Shown one piece after another: positions 35,009-43,255 of a stretch of DNA of 64,000 nt. The notes beneath the pieces were generated by a model. That model made no database searches. It saw only the letters and a program-made list of their open reading frames with translations, and was not told the DNA's origin. The translations under genes and the position numbers were made by a program. Positions within the stretch are counted from its first letter, which is position 1. Each line of letters starts with the position of its first letter. The DNA comes from Beijerinckia indica subsp. indica ATCC 9039. GTDB taxonomy: Bacteria; Pseudomonadota; Alphaproteobacteria; Rhizobiales; Beijerinckiaceae. The stretch lies in the NCBI RefSeq assembly GCF_000019845.1, contig NC_010581.1, forward strand, positions 3,348,501 through 3,412,500. The letters are read 5' to 3'.

Positions 35009-35894
35009 TGATCTTGCAATAAATTCACTCGTCGATACTGCTTATGAAAATATGATGTCCGTAGGCTACACTATTTTACCTAAACTGATCCAAACAGAAG
35101 TCATTTCACAGTTGAACGAGACGTTTGATCCAATCTTCGAAACAACGCCTTTCTGTGTTGGTGGTTTCTATGGTGAACGAACAAAACGCTTCGGGAGCCT
35201 TCTTCGCCGTTCAATAACCACTGCCGACCTAATCCAGCATCCTGTTATAATAGGACTTGCACAGAAAATACTTGGCCAGTGGTGTGACAACATTCAGCTT
35301 AATCTTGGACAAGCGATCGAGATTCACTCAGGCGCTTTGCAACAATTTCCGCATCGCGATCAGGATATGTGGAGAACAACACCAGGGCAGGAATATCTCA
35401 TCAACGTGATGTGGCCTCTGTCGCCATTCCATGCAGCCAATGGCGCTACCCTGATCTGGCCTCACTCTCATGGAAAATATGCAGCAGAAGGGGCCACCCT
35501 TTGCGAACCCATCGTTGCTGAATGCAATCCGACAGATGCCATTGTCTTTTTGGGGTCGACGCTTCATGGTGGCGGATCTAATATCACAGCAAGCCCCCGT
35601 CGAGGCATCATCATCAGCTATTGTCTCGGTTGGTTAAAACCGTACGAGAACCAATGGCTGGTCTATCCCCCAGAAATCGCAAGAAACTTCCCTCATCAAT
35701 TGGCGCAACTTGTTGGCTATCGTCAACATCGTCCCAATCTAGGAAATGTTGAAGGTCGCTGCCCGTCCACTCTCCTATGGCAACAGGAGAACGATAATCT
35801 TGCCGCCACAGATGCCCTTCGACCCGATCAGGAAATGGCTGTAGCCGATTTTATCTCCAGTCAACATGCGGCCGAAAAGCATAGTATAGCCTAG
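34998..35894 (+). CDS. Phytanoyl-CoA-dioxygenase-family (PhyH) protein
   Basis: 298 residues of a non-haem Fe(II)/2-oxoglutarate oxygenase. The metal triad is visible: PHRD (H-x-D) and the distal His in GSTLHGGGSN, with the 2OG-binding Arg in SPRRGIIISY. Start at ATG 34998, which has AGGAG 7 bases upstream; an in-frame ATG at 34977 lies further inside luxI. Coupling to luxI suggests it modifies the signal (for example hydroxylation of the acyl chain) or a product under the same control; this is inference. A strong terminator follows. Confidence 0.88.
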   Translation: MRYDDLAINSLVDTAYENMMSVGYTILPKLIQTEVISQLNETFDPIFETTPFCVGGFYGERTKRFGSLLRRSITTADLIQHPVIIGLAQKILGQWCDNIQLNLGQAIEIHSGALQQFPHRDQDMWRTTPGQEYLINVMWPLSPFHAANGATLIWPHSHGKYAAEGATLCEPIVAECNPTDAIVFLGSTLHGGGSNITASPRRGIIISYCLGWLKPYENQWLVYPPEIARNFPHQLAQLVGYRQHRPNLGNVEGRCPSTLLWQQENDNLAATDALRPDQEMAVADFISSQHAAEKHSIA

Positions 35895-35907
35895 CATATC
35901 TAAGCCT

Positions 35908-35939
35908 AAAAACCCGCGATTTTAGCATCGCGGGTTTTT
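35908..35939. terminator. Strong intrinsic terminator (bidirectional)
   Basis: AAAAACCCGCGAT - TTTAGC - ATCGCGGGTTTTT: 13-bp perfect arms with A- and T-tracts on the two sides. Serves the luxR-luxI-phyH transcript and the convergent second luxR gene. Confidence 0.93.
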
Positions 35940-35960
35940 GCTTCTAATTGAAAATGAGCG

Positions 35961-36728
35961 TCACCGCCGTTGTGACGAAATATCATCGAGATCCAAATAG
36001 CCATCGCGAACCGCCAGAATAGCAAGCTGAAATCGTCGCTTGACACCATAACTGCGGCGTGCCTTTGTTATATATTCTCGCACGGTTTCCGGACTGATGC
36101 CCAGCTGCCTAGCAATTTCAAAATCGCTATACCCCTTAGCAAGTAGTGCGACGCAGTCTACTTGGCGAGGACTCAGATGAACGGGTGTAAATATCCCCGC
36201 ATCTGCTGTAACAAGCGCATGCGCCCGTGCAAATGTGACGCTGCCCACGAGACACGCCAACAGCCTTTCTTCCGAAGTGATGACATTGGCCTTTCTCTTG
36301 GCCATGCTGAACATCGCATTCTCAAAACCGTCAAGCCTCAGTGGAATTGTGAAGCCGGTGTTTAAGCCGTGCCTGCGGGCGCTCTCTAAAGTTTCGATCT
36401 GCCGTGAGTTTAAAGTCACATATTGGCCGATCTCATTCCAACTCAACCCATTGACCAATCGGGATGCGGCGAAGTGCACCGGATCATCAAGATGGCGTTT
36501 TTCCTTTAATACGTGATCAACCCAATCCTGCGGATAGCTAGTCAAAAGGATGGAACGATCATCACGCTTCGCCAGCTGCTTTCCTCTTATCAAGGTGAAC
36601 CAAGGAAATCCAAGAGAAAGGCACATCTCTTCAGTTAGGTGCGATAGCGCGCATAGACTATCAGCAGAGTCGATTCGCCTCTGATATTCAACAACATGAG
36701 CTAACGAATATTTACCAAGTTCAACCAT
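35961..36728 (-). CDS. Second LuxR-family autoinducer-binding regulator
   Basis: About 255 residues from the ATG at 36728 (MVELGKYSLAHVV). Autoinducer domain (GFPWFTLIRGKQ, YPQDWVDHVLKEKRHLDDPVHFAASR, GLNTGFTIPLRLDG) and HTH (LSPRQVDCVALLAKGYSDFEIARQLGISPETVREYITKARRSYGV). It shares layout with the first LuxR and is convergent with it across the terminator. It may act as a second receptor or antagonist of the same signal. No clear Shine-Dalgarno is seen. Confidence 0.9.
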   Translation of the reverse strand: MVELGKYSLAHVVEYQRRIDSADSLCALSHLTEEMCLSLGFPWFTLIRGKQLAKRDDRSILLTSYPQDWVDHVLKEKRHLDDPVHFAASRLVNGLSWNEIGQYVTLNSRQIETLESARRHGLNTGFTIPLRLDGFENAMFSMAKRKANVITSEERLLACLVGSVTFARAHALVTADAGIFTPVHLSPRQVDCVALLAKGYSDFEIARQLGISPETVREYITKARRSYGVKRRFQLAILAVRDGYLDLDDISSQRR

Positions 36729-36737
36729 GAAGGGCAA

Positions 36738-37260
36738 TATGTAGATTTATTACATTTAAATCAAGTCTTTTGTGGTTGAACGCTCCCCCGTTTTAGGGGG
36801 AATGGCAACGGCAACGCTAACGGTTAATCTATCTAACAATACCCAACCGCGCTTAAAGAAGACTTGTTCTTTTATTCGAGAGAAGCTGCAGAGTAATTGA
36901 TAAAAAGGAAACGCGCCCTCACAATACTGCTTGTTTCGATTCAAATATCGTCATTCATGTCGACAGTAATTCCAGCTGTTTCATCTTTAGTGAGACACAA
37001 AGCCAAGATCGCATTCGTATCATGGAAAAGAGACGCGATCTCTCCTTTAACCACTATCATGCATTGTGTCCGTCACCAGATAGATGACCGCTTCAGCTTT
37101 GGCCACTTCAGTTCCAGCCGCTGCGAGCCAGGTGCATCGACAGCTATATTTAGCTTCGACAGCAGCGACGGCATATCTGCATTCGTTCATCTCGCAAACT
37201 CATCGATACCAACGGCACTGAAATCTATCACAGCACGTGCCAGCCTGAGGAGCAATGAAT
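36738..37260. other. Regulatory/intergenic region between luxR-2 and 2OG oxygenase
   Basis: About 520 AT-rich bases between divergent genes. A forward frame is open from 36897 to 37304 but has no ribosome site and resembles nothing. The palindrome at 36784-36801 lies 56 bases from the luxR-2 start. The rest shows no recognised feature. Confidence 0.4.
36784..36801. promoter_or_regulatory. 18-bp palindrome, possible lux-type box
   Basis: TCCCCC - GTTTTA - GGGGGA. The length (18 bp), symmetry and place between the second luxR and the oxygenase gene fit a LuxR-type binding site, but sequence alone does not prove it. Confidence 0.4.
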
Positions 37261-38169
37261 ATGGTCCTTCAGTCATTCCTGCCGGCAAGGGCGAAGTTTC
37301 ATGATGGCCAGCTCACATTTGTCGTTGGCGATCTTGGCACTGCTCTGCGTCAGGGATGCTTCGCGCTTCGCATCCCGGATGAGCTGGATCTTGCGCCAGG
37401 CATCCGGCTCGCACAGGAGTTCTATCTAGCAGGTCGAGGGGTCCAAGACCGGGAGGGAATTTACTTCGATCAGGAGCTTTTCCAGACCGATCATGTGTTG
37501 ATTGATGGCCCAAGGCGCCGCAAGGACTTTCCACAGGCAGTTAATCTCATGTGTGAGAAGATGTGTGCTCTTGCACGCTTTCTGTTAAGGATAATTCTAA
37601 CTGAAGCAGGCATCAGCGAAAGCCTATGGGCTGACGCGACCGATGACTGCGTTACCGATGGCGGCGTACAATGGTTTGCTCTCGGCCATTACCAATCAGA
37701 CAGGAATTTGCCGGGAGCTCCAGCACATAAGGATCCAGGCTTCATCACTGTGCTCTATTATGACAAGCCGGGACTCGAGGCGTATATCGATGGGGAATGG
37801 CGCAACATTCCTCCCGTCGGTGGATATTTTCTCATTAATTTTGGAGGCGCCCTCGAAATTTTAACGGCAAAGTGCAGCGTACCAGTCAAGGCCGTACTAC
37901 ACCGCGTCCGCCAGTGCCTTCCAGCGTCCAAAACTGGTGATCATTTTTCCTTTGCTGTCTTCCTCAATCCAGCAGCGGATGGCGATGTAATCCAAGCCTC
38001 CGCCGATGGGAAAACACTTGTATCACTTGGTTCTGTAGATGAGTATCTTCGCACACTCAATAAAATGACGTGGCACGACGGATACGCGGCGTTTGGGATC
38101 ACGCGCAAATCTCATGATATGGTGTTGGTGCCCCAAACGTGCGATCATCCCGTCAAAGGCCCAAGATAG
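37261..38169 (+). CDS. 2OG-Fe(II) oxygenase, isopenicillin-N-synthase-like
   Basis: About 302 residues. Core fold of IPNS-type oxygenases: metal ligands in GAPAHKDPGFITVL (His-156, Asp-158) and AVLHRVRQ (His-214). The usual R-x-S that binds 2-oxoglutarate is H-F-S (His-228) before FAVFLNP, so co-substrate use may differ. Start at ATG 37261, 8 bases after GAGGAG; an ATG at 37255 is too close. The second oxygenase of the quorum-sensing island; target unknown. Confidence 0.85.
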   Translation: MVLQSFLPARAKFHDGQLTFVVGDLGTALRQGCFALRIPDELDLAPGIRLAQEFYLAGRGVQDREGIYFDQELFQTDHVLIDGPRRRKDFPQAVNLMCEKMCALARFLLRIILTEAGISESLWADATDDCVTDGGVQWFALGHYQSDRNLPGAPAHKDPGFITVLYYDKPGLEAYIDGEWRNIPPVGGYFLINFGGALEILTAKCSVPVKAVLHRVRQCLPASKTGDHFSFAVFLNPAADGDVIQASADGKTLVSLGSVDEYLRTLNKMTWHDGYAAFGITRKSHDMVLVPQTCDHPVKGPR

Positions 38170-38265
38170 GCGTCTTCGCACCGCCGGTGTCAGGCACCTA
38201 TGGGAAGTGTTGCCTCATCGGCGAAGGCGGCACGCGTCACGATGATCGTCTTGCCTGCCCAGAAT

Positions 38266-38592
38266 TCACGCATGGATGATTCCTCCATCGATCACGAGAG
38301 TATGGCCGGTCATGAAGGAGGACATAGGGCTGACCAGATAGAGGACGCCCAAAGCGATTTCCTCGGGCTCGCCGAGTCGGCGCAGCGGGGTCCTCTGCAG
38401 ATATTCTGCCTTGAGGGTGGGATCGCCGTGCATCCAGCCGCTCATCCGGGTGTCGATGTAGCCCGGCGCGATGGCGTTCACCCGCACCCCCAGCGGCCCG
38501 AGCTCGATGTCGAACCACTCCAGTGCGTTGCCGGCGGCTGCGGCATGGAGGGACCTCCGCCGCCCCTGCTGGGACGTCGTTGAAATATTCAT
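38266..38592 (-). pseudogene. Chimeric ORF: MFS N-terminus fused to SDR C-terminus
   Basis: The first ~30 residues (RRSLHAAAAGNALEWFDIE) are the start of a metabolite:H+ symporter-type MFS protein; from LGPLGVRVNAIAPGYIDTRM to the end (FMTGHTLVIDGGIIHA) it is the C-terminal third of a short-chain dehydrogenase. The two were joined by deletion, probably at the shared IEL/EL codons. Neither function can survive. It lies just downstream of the hydrolase gene on the same strand. Confidence 0.8.
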
Positions 38593-38617
38593 GGATTTCC
38601 TCCCGGATATTGTGCGT

Positions 38618-39520
38618 TTATTTCAGATGCGACGCGAACCATTCGGCTGCGGCTGAACTCGTCTTGTCGAAATGCTCCTGGTAGACGGCATAGTGTCCAC
38701 CCTCGACCTCGAGCAGCGCCTTTTCCGTCGCCAACGAGGCGAAGGCTTCGCGCTGCAAGTCGGTCGGGGTGATGGTGTCGCGATCGGCGACGATCATCAG
38801 AAGCGGCACATCGGTGATACGACGGAGGTAACTGCCCGGTTCGTAGCCGCGGGCTAGTTCGATCGAGGCGAGCGTGGTGTGGTTGCGCCACTCGGGGCAG
38901 CGCTGCCCCTCGCCCGACATGTACCGGTAGGACTCCTCACCCCGGTAGGCGACCGATGCGGCTGGATCCGCGCTGACCGATTGGATCGTTGCCGGCTCGG
39001 CCCCGGCGAATACGGCCTCCCGGTCGGCGATGAAGGCCGCTTGTTGCGCGTTCCAGGCCGCCGCATCCAGGCGTGCGCGTGCGGCCCGCCAGCTGTTGAT
39101 CGTGGGAACTTGGCTGACTGCGCAGCGCACACGGGGATCGATCGCCGTCACCGTCAGGGCATGGCCGCCGCCATAGCTCGATCCCCAGATGCCGATGCGT
39201 TCGCCGTCGACCTCCCGCTGGCTACGCACGAAGCTGATGCCGGCACGAAAATCCTCGACCTGCTTCCAGGGATCGATGTGCTGGCGCGGCATGCCGCCGC
39301 TCTTGCCAAGGTTGCGGTAATCGAAAGTCAGCGCTGCCAGGCCGCATTCGACGATCGCTCTTGCATAGTCCTCGAGGTCGCCGCCGGCCACCATGCCCCA
39401 GCCGTGTCCGAGCACGACGCAACCAACACGCCGCGGACCGTTGTCCTCCGGCAGATAAAACGTGCCGACGATGTCATCGCTGCCAACCGTATAATGAACA
39501 TTCCGGCTTGTGAAAGCCAT
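38618..39520 (-). CDS. Alpha/beta hydrolase
   Basis: 300 residues. VVLGHGWGMVAGGDLEDYA (oxyanion region), nucleophile elbow GSSYGGGH, late Asp in IVADRDTITP and His in EGGHYAVYQEHF complete the catalytic triad. Resembles dienelactone-hydrolase/xylanase-esterase-type cytosolic enzymes. Divergent from the LysR at 39658, which probably controls it together with the (now broken) SDR and MFS genes downstream. Confidence 0.88.
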   Translation of the reverse strand: MAFTSRNVHYTVGSDDIVGTFYLPEDNGPRRVGCVVLGHGWGMVAGGDLEDYARAIVECGLAALTFDYRNLGKSGGMPRQHIDPWKQVEDFRAGISFVRSQREVDGERIGIWGSSYGGGHALTVTAIDPRVRCAVSQVPTINSWRAARARLDAAAWNAQQAAFIADREAVFAGAEPATIQSVSADPAASVAYRGEESYRYMSGEGQRCPEWRNHTTLASIELARGYEPGSYLRRITDVPLLMIVADRDTITPTDLQREAFASLATEKALLEVEGGHYAVYQEHFDKTSSAAAEWFASHLK

Positions 39521-39613
39521 TCGGTGATCCCTTCAGGCTGGCTTTCCAGCCGGCTTGTCAAAAAGGATGTCACCGCCATGACAATCGATCAAATTGATAT
39601 ATCTGCCTTATTA

Positions 39614-39628
39614 ATCGTATTATACGAT
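39614..39628. promoter_or_regulatory. LysR-type operator (T-N11-A)
   Basis: ATCGTAT-T-ATACGAT, a perfect 15-bp palindrome containing T-N11-A, between the hydrolase and LysR starts and 30 bases before the LysR ATG. Confidence 0.65.
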
Positions 39629-39657
39629 CAATGCGAAGACTCGCGAAAGGAGGGCGC

Positions 39658-40557
39658 ATGGATATTCGTTCCCTGGAGGTCTTCCTGGCGCTCAGCGAGG
39701 CATTGCATTTCGGCAGGGCGGCCGAACGGCTCAGCATGAGCCAGTCCTCGGTATCCGAACATGTGCGCCGGCTGGAGGCCCGGCTTGGCCGGAACCTGTT
39801 CGACCGGACGAGCCGGCGAGTGACGATGACGGCGACAGGGGAAATCCTCGCCCATCGCCTCCGCGATCCGATAAAGGCGATCCGCCTCGCCTTGCGAGAG
39901 GCAGAGCGCGGCGGCAGGACGACTGTGGAAACCCTGCGGGTGGGATTTCTGGGCGGAGGCTTCTACGAACTCTACGAACCCCTGGTGCAAGCGCACAAGT
40001 TGGATCATCCTGGCGTGGCGTTGGAATTCGTCGAGCTCAACTACGACACCCAGTTCTCCGCCATCTTGCAGGGCGAGGTGGACATCGCCTTCTGCCGACT
40101 CCCCGTCGGCCTCGACGGCCTGGAGGCGGGTCCCATTGTCATGTCCGACCCGCGCGTCGTTTGCGTCAATGTCGCCCACCGCCTGGCTGGGCGCGACTAT
40201 ATCGACGCAGAGGAACTGCGCGGCGAGACAATGCTGCGGGTGCCGGCATCGCAAGCCGGCACGAAATGGTCCGAGTATCATTTTCCGCTGGCGACCCCCC
40301 AGCGATATCCCCTTGCACCCGGCCCGATGATCCGCACGGTGCGCGAAGGCATAGCGGCCGTGGTCGCGGGACATGGCGTCTTCTTCCTCACCAAACGGGC
40401 GGCCCATTACTATGCGACGCCACGGATGACATTCGTGGAAGTTAACCTGCCGCCCATCCAGTCGGCGCTCGTCTGGCGGCGTGGCGACGCTCGCGGCTCA
40501 ATCGCAGCTTTCAATAGAATCTTGATGCGCGTGGCTCGCGAAGCGAAGATCGCATGA
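39658..40557 (+). CDS. LysR-family transcriptional regulator
   Basis: 299 residues. Winged helix (MDIRSLEVFLALSEALHFG, RAAERLSMSQSSVSEHVRRLEARLGRNLFDRTSRR) and a substrate-binding domain. Start ATG 39658, preceded by GAAAGGAGG. Divergent from the alpha/beta hydrolase; a perfect LysR palindrome lies between them. Confidence 0.92.
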   Translation: MDIRSLEVFLALSEALHFGRAAERLSMSQSSVSEHVRRLEARLGRNLFDRTSRRVTMTATGEILAHRLRDPIKAIRLALREAERGGRTTVETLRVGFLGGGFYELYEPLVQAHKLDHPGVALEFVELNYDTQFSAILQGEVDIAFCRLPVGLDGLEAGPIVMSDPRVVCVNVAHRLAGRDYIDAEELRGETMLRVPASQAGTKWSEYHFPLATPQRYPLAPGPMIRTVREGIAAVVAGHGVFFLTKRAAHYYATPRMTFVEVNLPPIQSALVWRRGDARGSIAAFNRILMRVAREAKIA

Positions 40558-40756
40558 CACCTCAGGCTGCTGCCGGGATGTTGTTAAACAAAGACCGGAG
40601 AGACGACATGAGGCTCCACAGCGGCAGTCTTCATGCGTTAATGGGGTCGGCTCCGGCCCTCTATCATGTCGCCTATGGCGTTGCGCGAATGGCTGAAACG
40701 TGGGGATGACGAAAGCTCGCCTGGGAGGCAGATGACGGGTAACATTGCAACGAGTG

Positions 40757-41299
40757 CTATGGCCAACGCAGGATCATGGGCCGATTCAAGGCCATGCTCT
40801 CCAGATGGGTTTGCAGCCAATCTTCCGATCCGCTCATCAGTTCCCCGATCAGCGCATAATAGACGAGCCGAGCGCGGGCCTGCGCGGCGTCGGAGGGCAC
40901 CCCAGCGCTTTCGATGATCGACCGAAGATAGGCGCAACGCGCAAGATCAATCCGCTGGAGTACACGGCGGACATCTGAGTCGGTGGCAGCCCAGCCTCGC
41001 ATGGCCACTTCGAGCTGCATGTCGAGTTGCGTTAGTGCGATGGAAAGGTGTTCCAAGCGCTCGTGGGATGGTCCGCCTTCCGCCTCGACCAGCGCGATGA
41101 TCTCAGTCGTCTGGTTATTCTCCCATGTCTCGATCATCGCCGAGAGCAGCTCCCGGCGGTCAGCGAAATGCCAGTAGAAGCTACCTTTGGTAATCTTCAA
41201 CTGCTTGGCGAGCAGTTCGACGCGAACGGCCGCCAGGCCATTCTCTGCGAGCGCGGCGAGCCCAGCCTTTATCCAAACCTGTCGATCAAGACGCTCCAT
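40757..41299 (-). CDS. TetR-family transcriptional regulator
   Basis: About 180 residues from the ATG at 41299 (MERLDRQVWIKAGLAALAENG). HTH region VRVELLAKQLKITKGSFYWHFADRRELL is typical TetR; the C-terminal ligand domain is unassigned. Divergent from the DUF3995-like membrane gene, with two palindromes between. The longer frame to 41356 would cover these operators. Confidence 0.9.
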   Translation of the reverse strand: MERLDRQVWIKAGLAALAENGLAAVRVELLAKQLKITKGSFYWHFADRRELLSAMIETWENNQTTEIIALVEAEGGPSHERLEHLSIALTQLDMQLEVAMRGWAATDSDVRRVLQRIDLARCAYLRSIIESAGVPSDAAQARARLVYYALIGELMSGSEDWLQTHLESMALNRPMILRWP

Positions 41300-41307
41300 G
41301 GCAAACC

Positions 41308-41371
41308 ATACGATACCGTATTGATTGCGGCAAGCTTTTGAGATTATATGAACCATACTTTACCGTATGGT
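41308..41371. promoter_or_regulatory. Two related palindromes, probable TetR operators
   Basis: ATACG-ATAC-CGTAT (41308-41321) and ACCATAC-TTTACC-GTATGGT (41352-41371). Both carry CATAC/GTATG-like half-sites and lie between the divergent TetR and membrane-protein starts. Confidence 0.6.
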
Positions 41372-41377
41372 GTTGTC

Positions 41378-42202
41378 ATGGATTGGCATCTACTCCTCGC
41401 CTCTGTTGTGGCCGCCTTCATCGCGGCGGCACATTCTACGCTCGGCGAACGACGGCTGCTGCGTCCCCTGCTTAGAGAGAACCTTGACAACGGATCGGCC
41501 AAGAAGGCTGAATTTATGCGGCTGACGCTGCGTTTCGCTTGGCATCTCACCTCCGCCTTCATGCTTGGTTGCGCCGTCATCTTATTTGTTCTGGCGTTCT
41601 TCCCTCTCGATCTTGTCTCAATTCTTGTTGTGGAGATCCTCGGTGCCCTATTCATCGCATCCGCGGCGATTACCGGCTCCTATTCACGGTGGCGCCATGT
41701 CGCCTGGCCACTTTTCACTCTCGTCGGGGCATTATGCTGGTGGACCGCAGCATGGCATGACGGAGCAGCCCGCTTTGAAGCAACGAGACCGGTCATCGGT
41801 ATCGGTGTGTCCTCGATCCTCATGCTGATCGCGGCGACCCATCTCTATTGGGCGATCACTGGCACAAACAATCTAGAGGCACTGATGCCCGAGAAGAACG
41901 GAAAGCCGCTATTCAGACCGCGACGGACAGGAATGGCCGGCGTCGCTCTTGCCCTGTGTGCCGCGAGCTTGCTCATTGCCGAACAGGGCCTCGGTGTATT
42001 TGGGATTGGTCACTCGGAGATTATCTCGCGCGGTTGCTGGCTGCTTGGAGCCTTGCTGATTGCGCGGGCCGTGGGCGATTTCCAGTATCTGGGGCTCTTC
42101 AAAGCCGTCAGAACAACCATGTTCAGCTATTGGGATACGGCAGTTTACACGCCCCTTTGCCTGTTACTAGGCATCTCCATCTGCGTGATTGCGGCACGAT
42201 AA
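41378..42202 (+). CDS. Integral membrane protein with DUF3995-like C-terminus
   Basis: About 274 residues and seven or eight hydrophobic segments. The second half (MLIAATHLYWAITGTNNLEALMPEKNGKPLFRPRRTGMAGVAL) matches the DUF3995 pattern. Function unknown. Start at ATG 41378 (MDWHLLLASVV); an upstream ATG at 41348 lies inside a TetR operator. Likely repressed by the divergent TetR, so it may respond to a toxic compound. Confidence 0.78.
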   Translation: MDWHLLLASVVAAFIAAAHSTLGERRLLRPLLRENLDNGSAKKAEFMRLTLRFAWHLTSAFMLGCAVILFVLAFFPLDLVSILVVEILGALFIASAAITGSYSRWRHVAWPLFTLVGALCWWTAAWHDGAARFEATRPVIGIGVSSILMLIAATHLYWAITGTNNLEALMPEKNGKPLFRPRRTGMAGVALALCAASLLIAEQGLGVFGIGHSEIISRGCWLLGALLIARAVGDFQYLGLFKAVRTTMFSYWDTAVYTPLCLLLGISICVIAAR

Positions 42203-42895
42203 GGATGGCCTTTGGCGGTGAGTCCTTCGATCAAGAAGGCGGGCCTCGCGGGCTGGGCTCAGCTACCGTTGCAGTAGGACTCGATGAGGTTTTGACCTTG
42301 GCCATCCTCGGCCCCAAGCGTCTTGCCGATCACCAAGACATTCACGGCTCGGATCAGTCATCATCTTGTAAGAACGGAGTTCTTGAGCCTGAACGACCGA
42401 ACATGAAGTGGGTCAAAGCAATTTTACCGCATTCTGGCATCACATCTTACCATGGCCTGGGAATTGCTTGATAAGTAGCTGCCAAGGCTTATGGCCAGTG
42501 TCCTTAAACACAATGTAGCTTAGCATATCAAGATTAAGCCTTAGCTTAAGGTAAAGACTAAAATCATTCTGTTTGCCCCAACCGTAACGTCACTTTGCGA
42601 CCCTCTCAAAGCGTAGACAGCCAGTATTTTGACTTGGCGTCTCCCCACTGAAATGGTCCCCGATAAGCCGAGTGCGTATATGTTCGGCTGAAGATTGCTC
42701 AATATCAATGATATCTTACCCCGAACCGATCTCGACGCGGGCGAGAGAGTCCCACCATGTATGACGGTCGCACGTGCGATCGTTCTGTATGTCGTGGGGA
42801 TCGAAAACGGCTTGTCACGTATTGGGGAGGCTTCCCCAAAAGCGGCCATTCTTTGATCATCGAAATTTGAACCAGGAAAAACAAGAATATACGAC
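42203..42895. other. Intergenic region, no recognised gene
   Basis: About 690 bases with several overlapping open frames (the longest on the reverse strand, 42541-43035), none resembling a known protein or having a good ribosome site. Base composition shifts to AT-richer here, at the start of the stress island. Confidence 0.4.
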
Positions 42896-43255
42896 ATGAG
42901 CAGACTGACAGATCTTCTGGCGCTCGCAACGCCAGGCCTTTGGTTCGTCGAACCAGGCCAGAAACTGATGGCTGATAATACGCTCCTGCCGATAGGCCGG
43001 ATCAAATCAGGGGACAATCTGAGCTGCATCGGCAACGCTCACCCCATCGGCCCCAGTGAGGCCGACCAGCAGTGCAGTTATGCTAATGCCCTGCTGTTCT
43101 CTGCGAGCCGCGAGATGGCGCTTTTGCTGGAAGAAGCGCTTACTGTCCATGATAACGAATTTGAAAATGACCTTGAGATTTCCGGGACGGATTTTCTCGA
43201 TTGGTTCTTCAACTGGCGCCTGCGTGTCAAGCGGCTCGCCAACGAACTATGCTGA
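42896..43255 (+). CDS. Hypothetical protein
   Basis: 119 residues, no recognised family. The C-terminal part (REMALLLEEALTVHDNEFEND, DFLDWFFNWRLRVKRLANEL) is a plausible helical domain, so I believe it is real. A weak AGGAAAA lies 14 bases before the ATG. No neighbours are close enough to suggest an operon. Confidence 0.5.
   Translation: MSRLTDLLALATPGLWFVEPGQKLMADNTLLPIGRIKSGDNLSCIGNAHPIGPSEADQQCSYANALLFSASREMALLLEEALTVHDNEFENDLEISGTDFLDWFFNWRLRVKRLANELC

Noticed and set aside
36897..37304. Forward frame of 135 codons before the 2OG oxygenase
   Set aside because: No ribosome site, no family resemblance, and it overlaps the oxygenase start in another frame.
41848..42471. Forward open frame of 207 codons across and past the DUF3995-like gene
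   Set aside because: Mostly an out-of-frame shadow of the membrane protein; the tail beyond 42202 resembles nothing and has no ribosome site.
42541..43035. Reverse-strand frame of 164 codons
   Set aside because: No recognisable domain, low-complexity composition and no ribosome site; overlaps the start of the more convincing forward gene at 42896.
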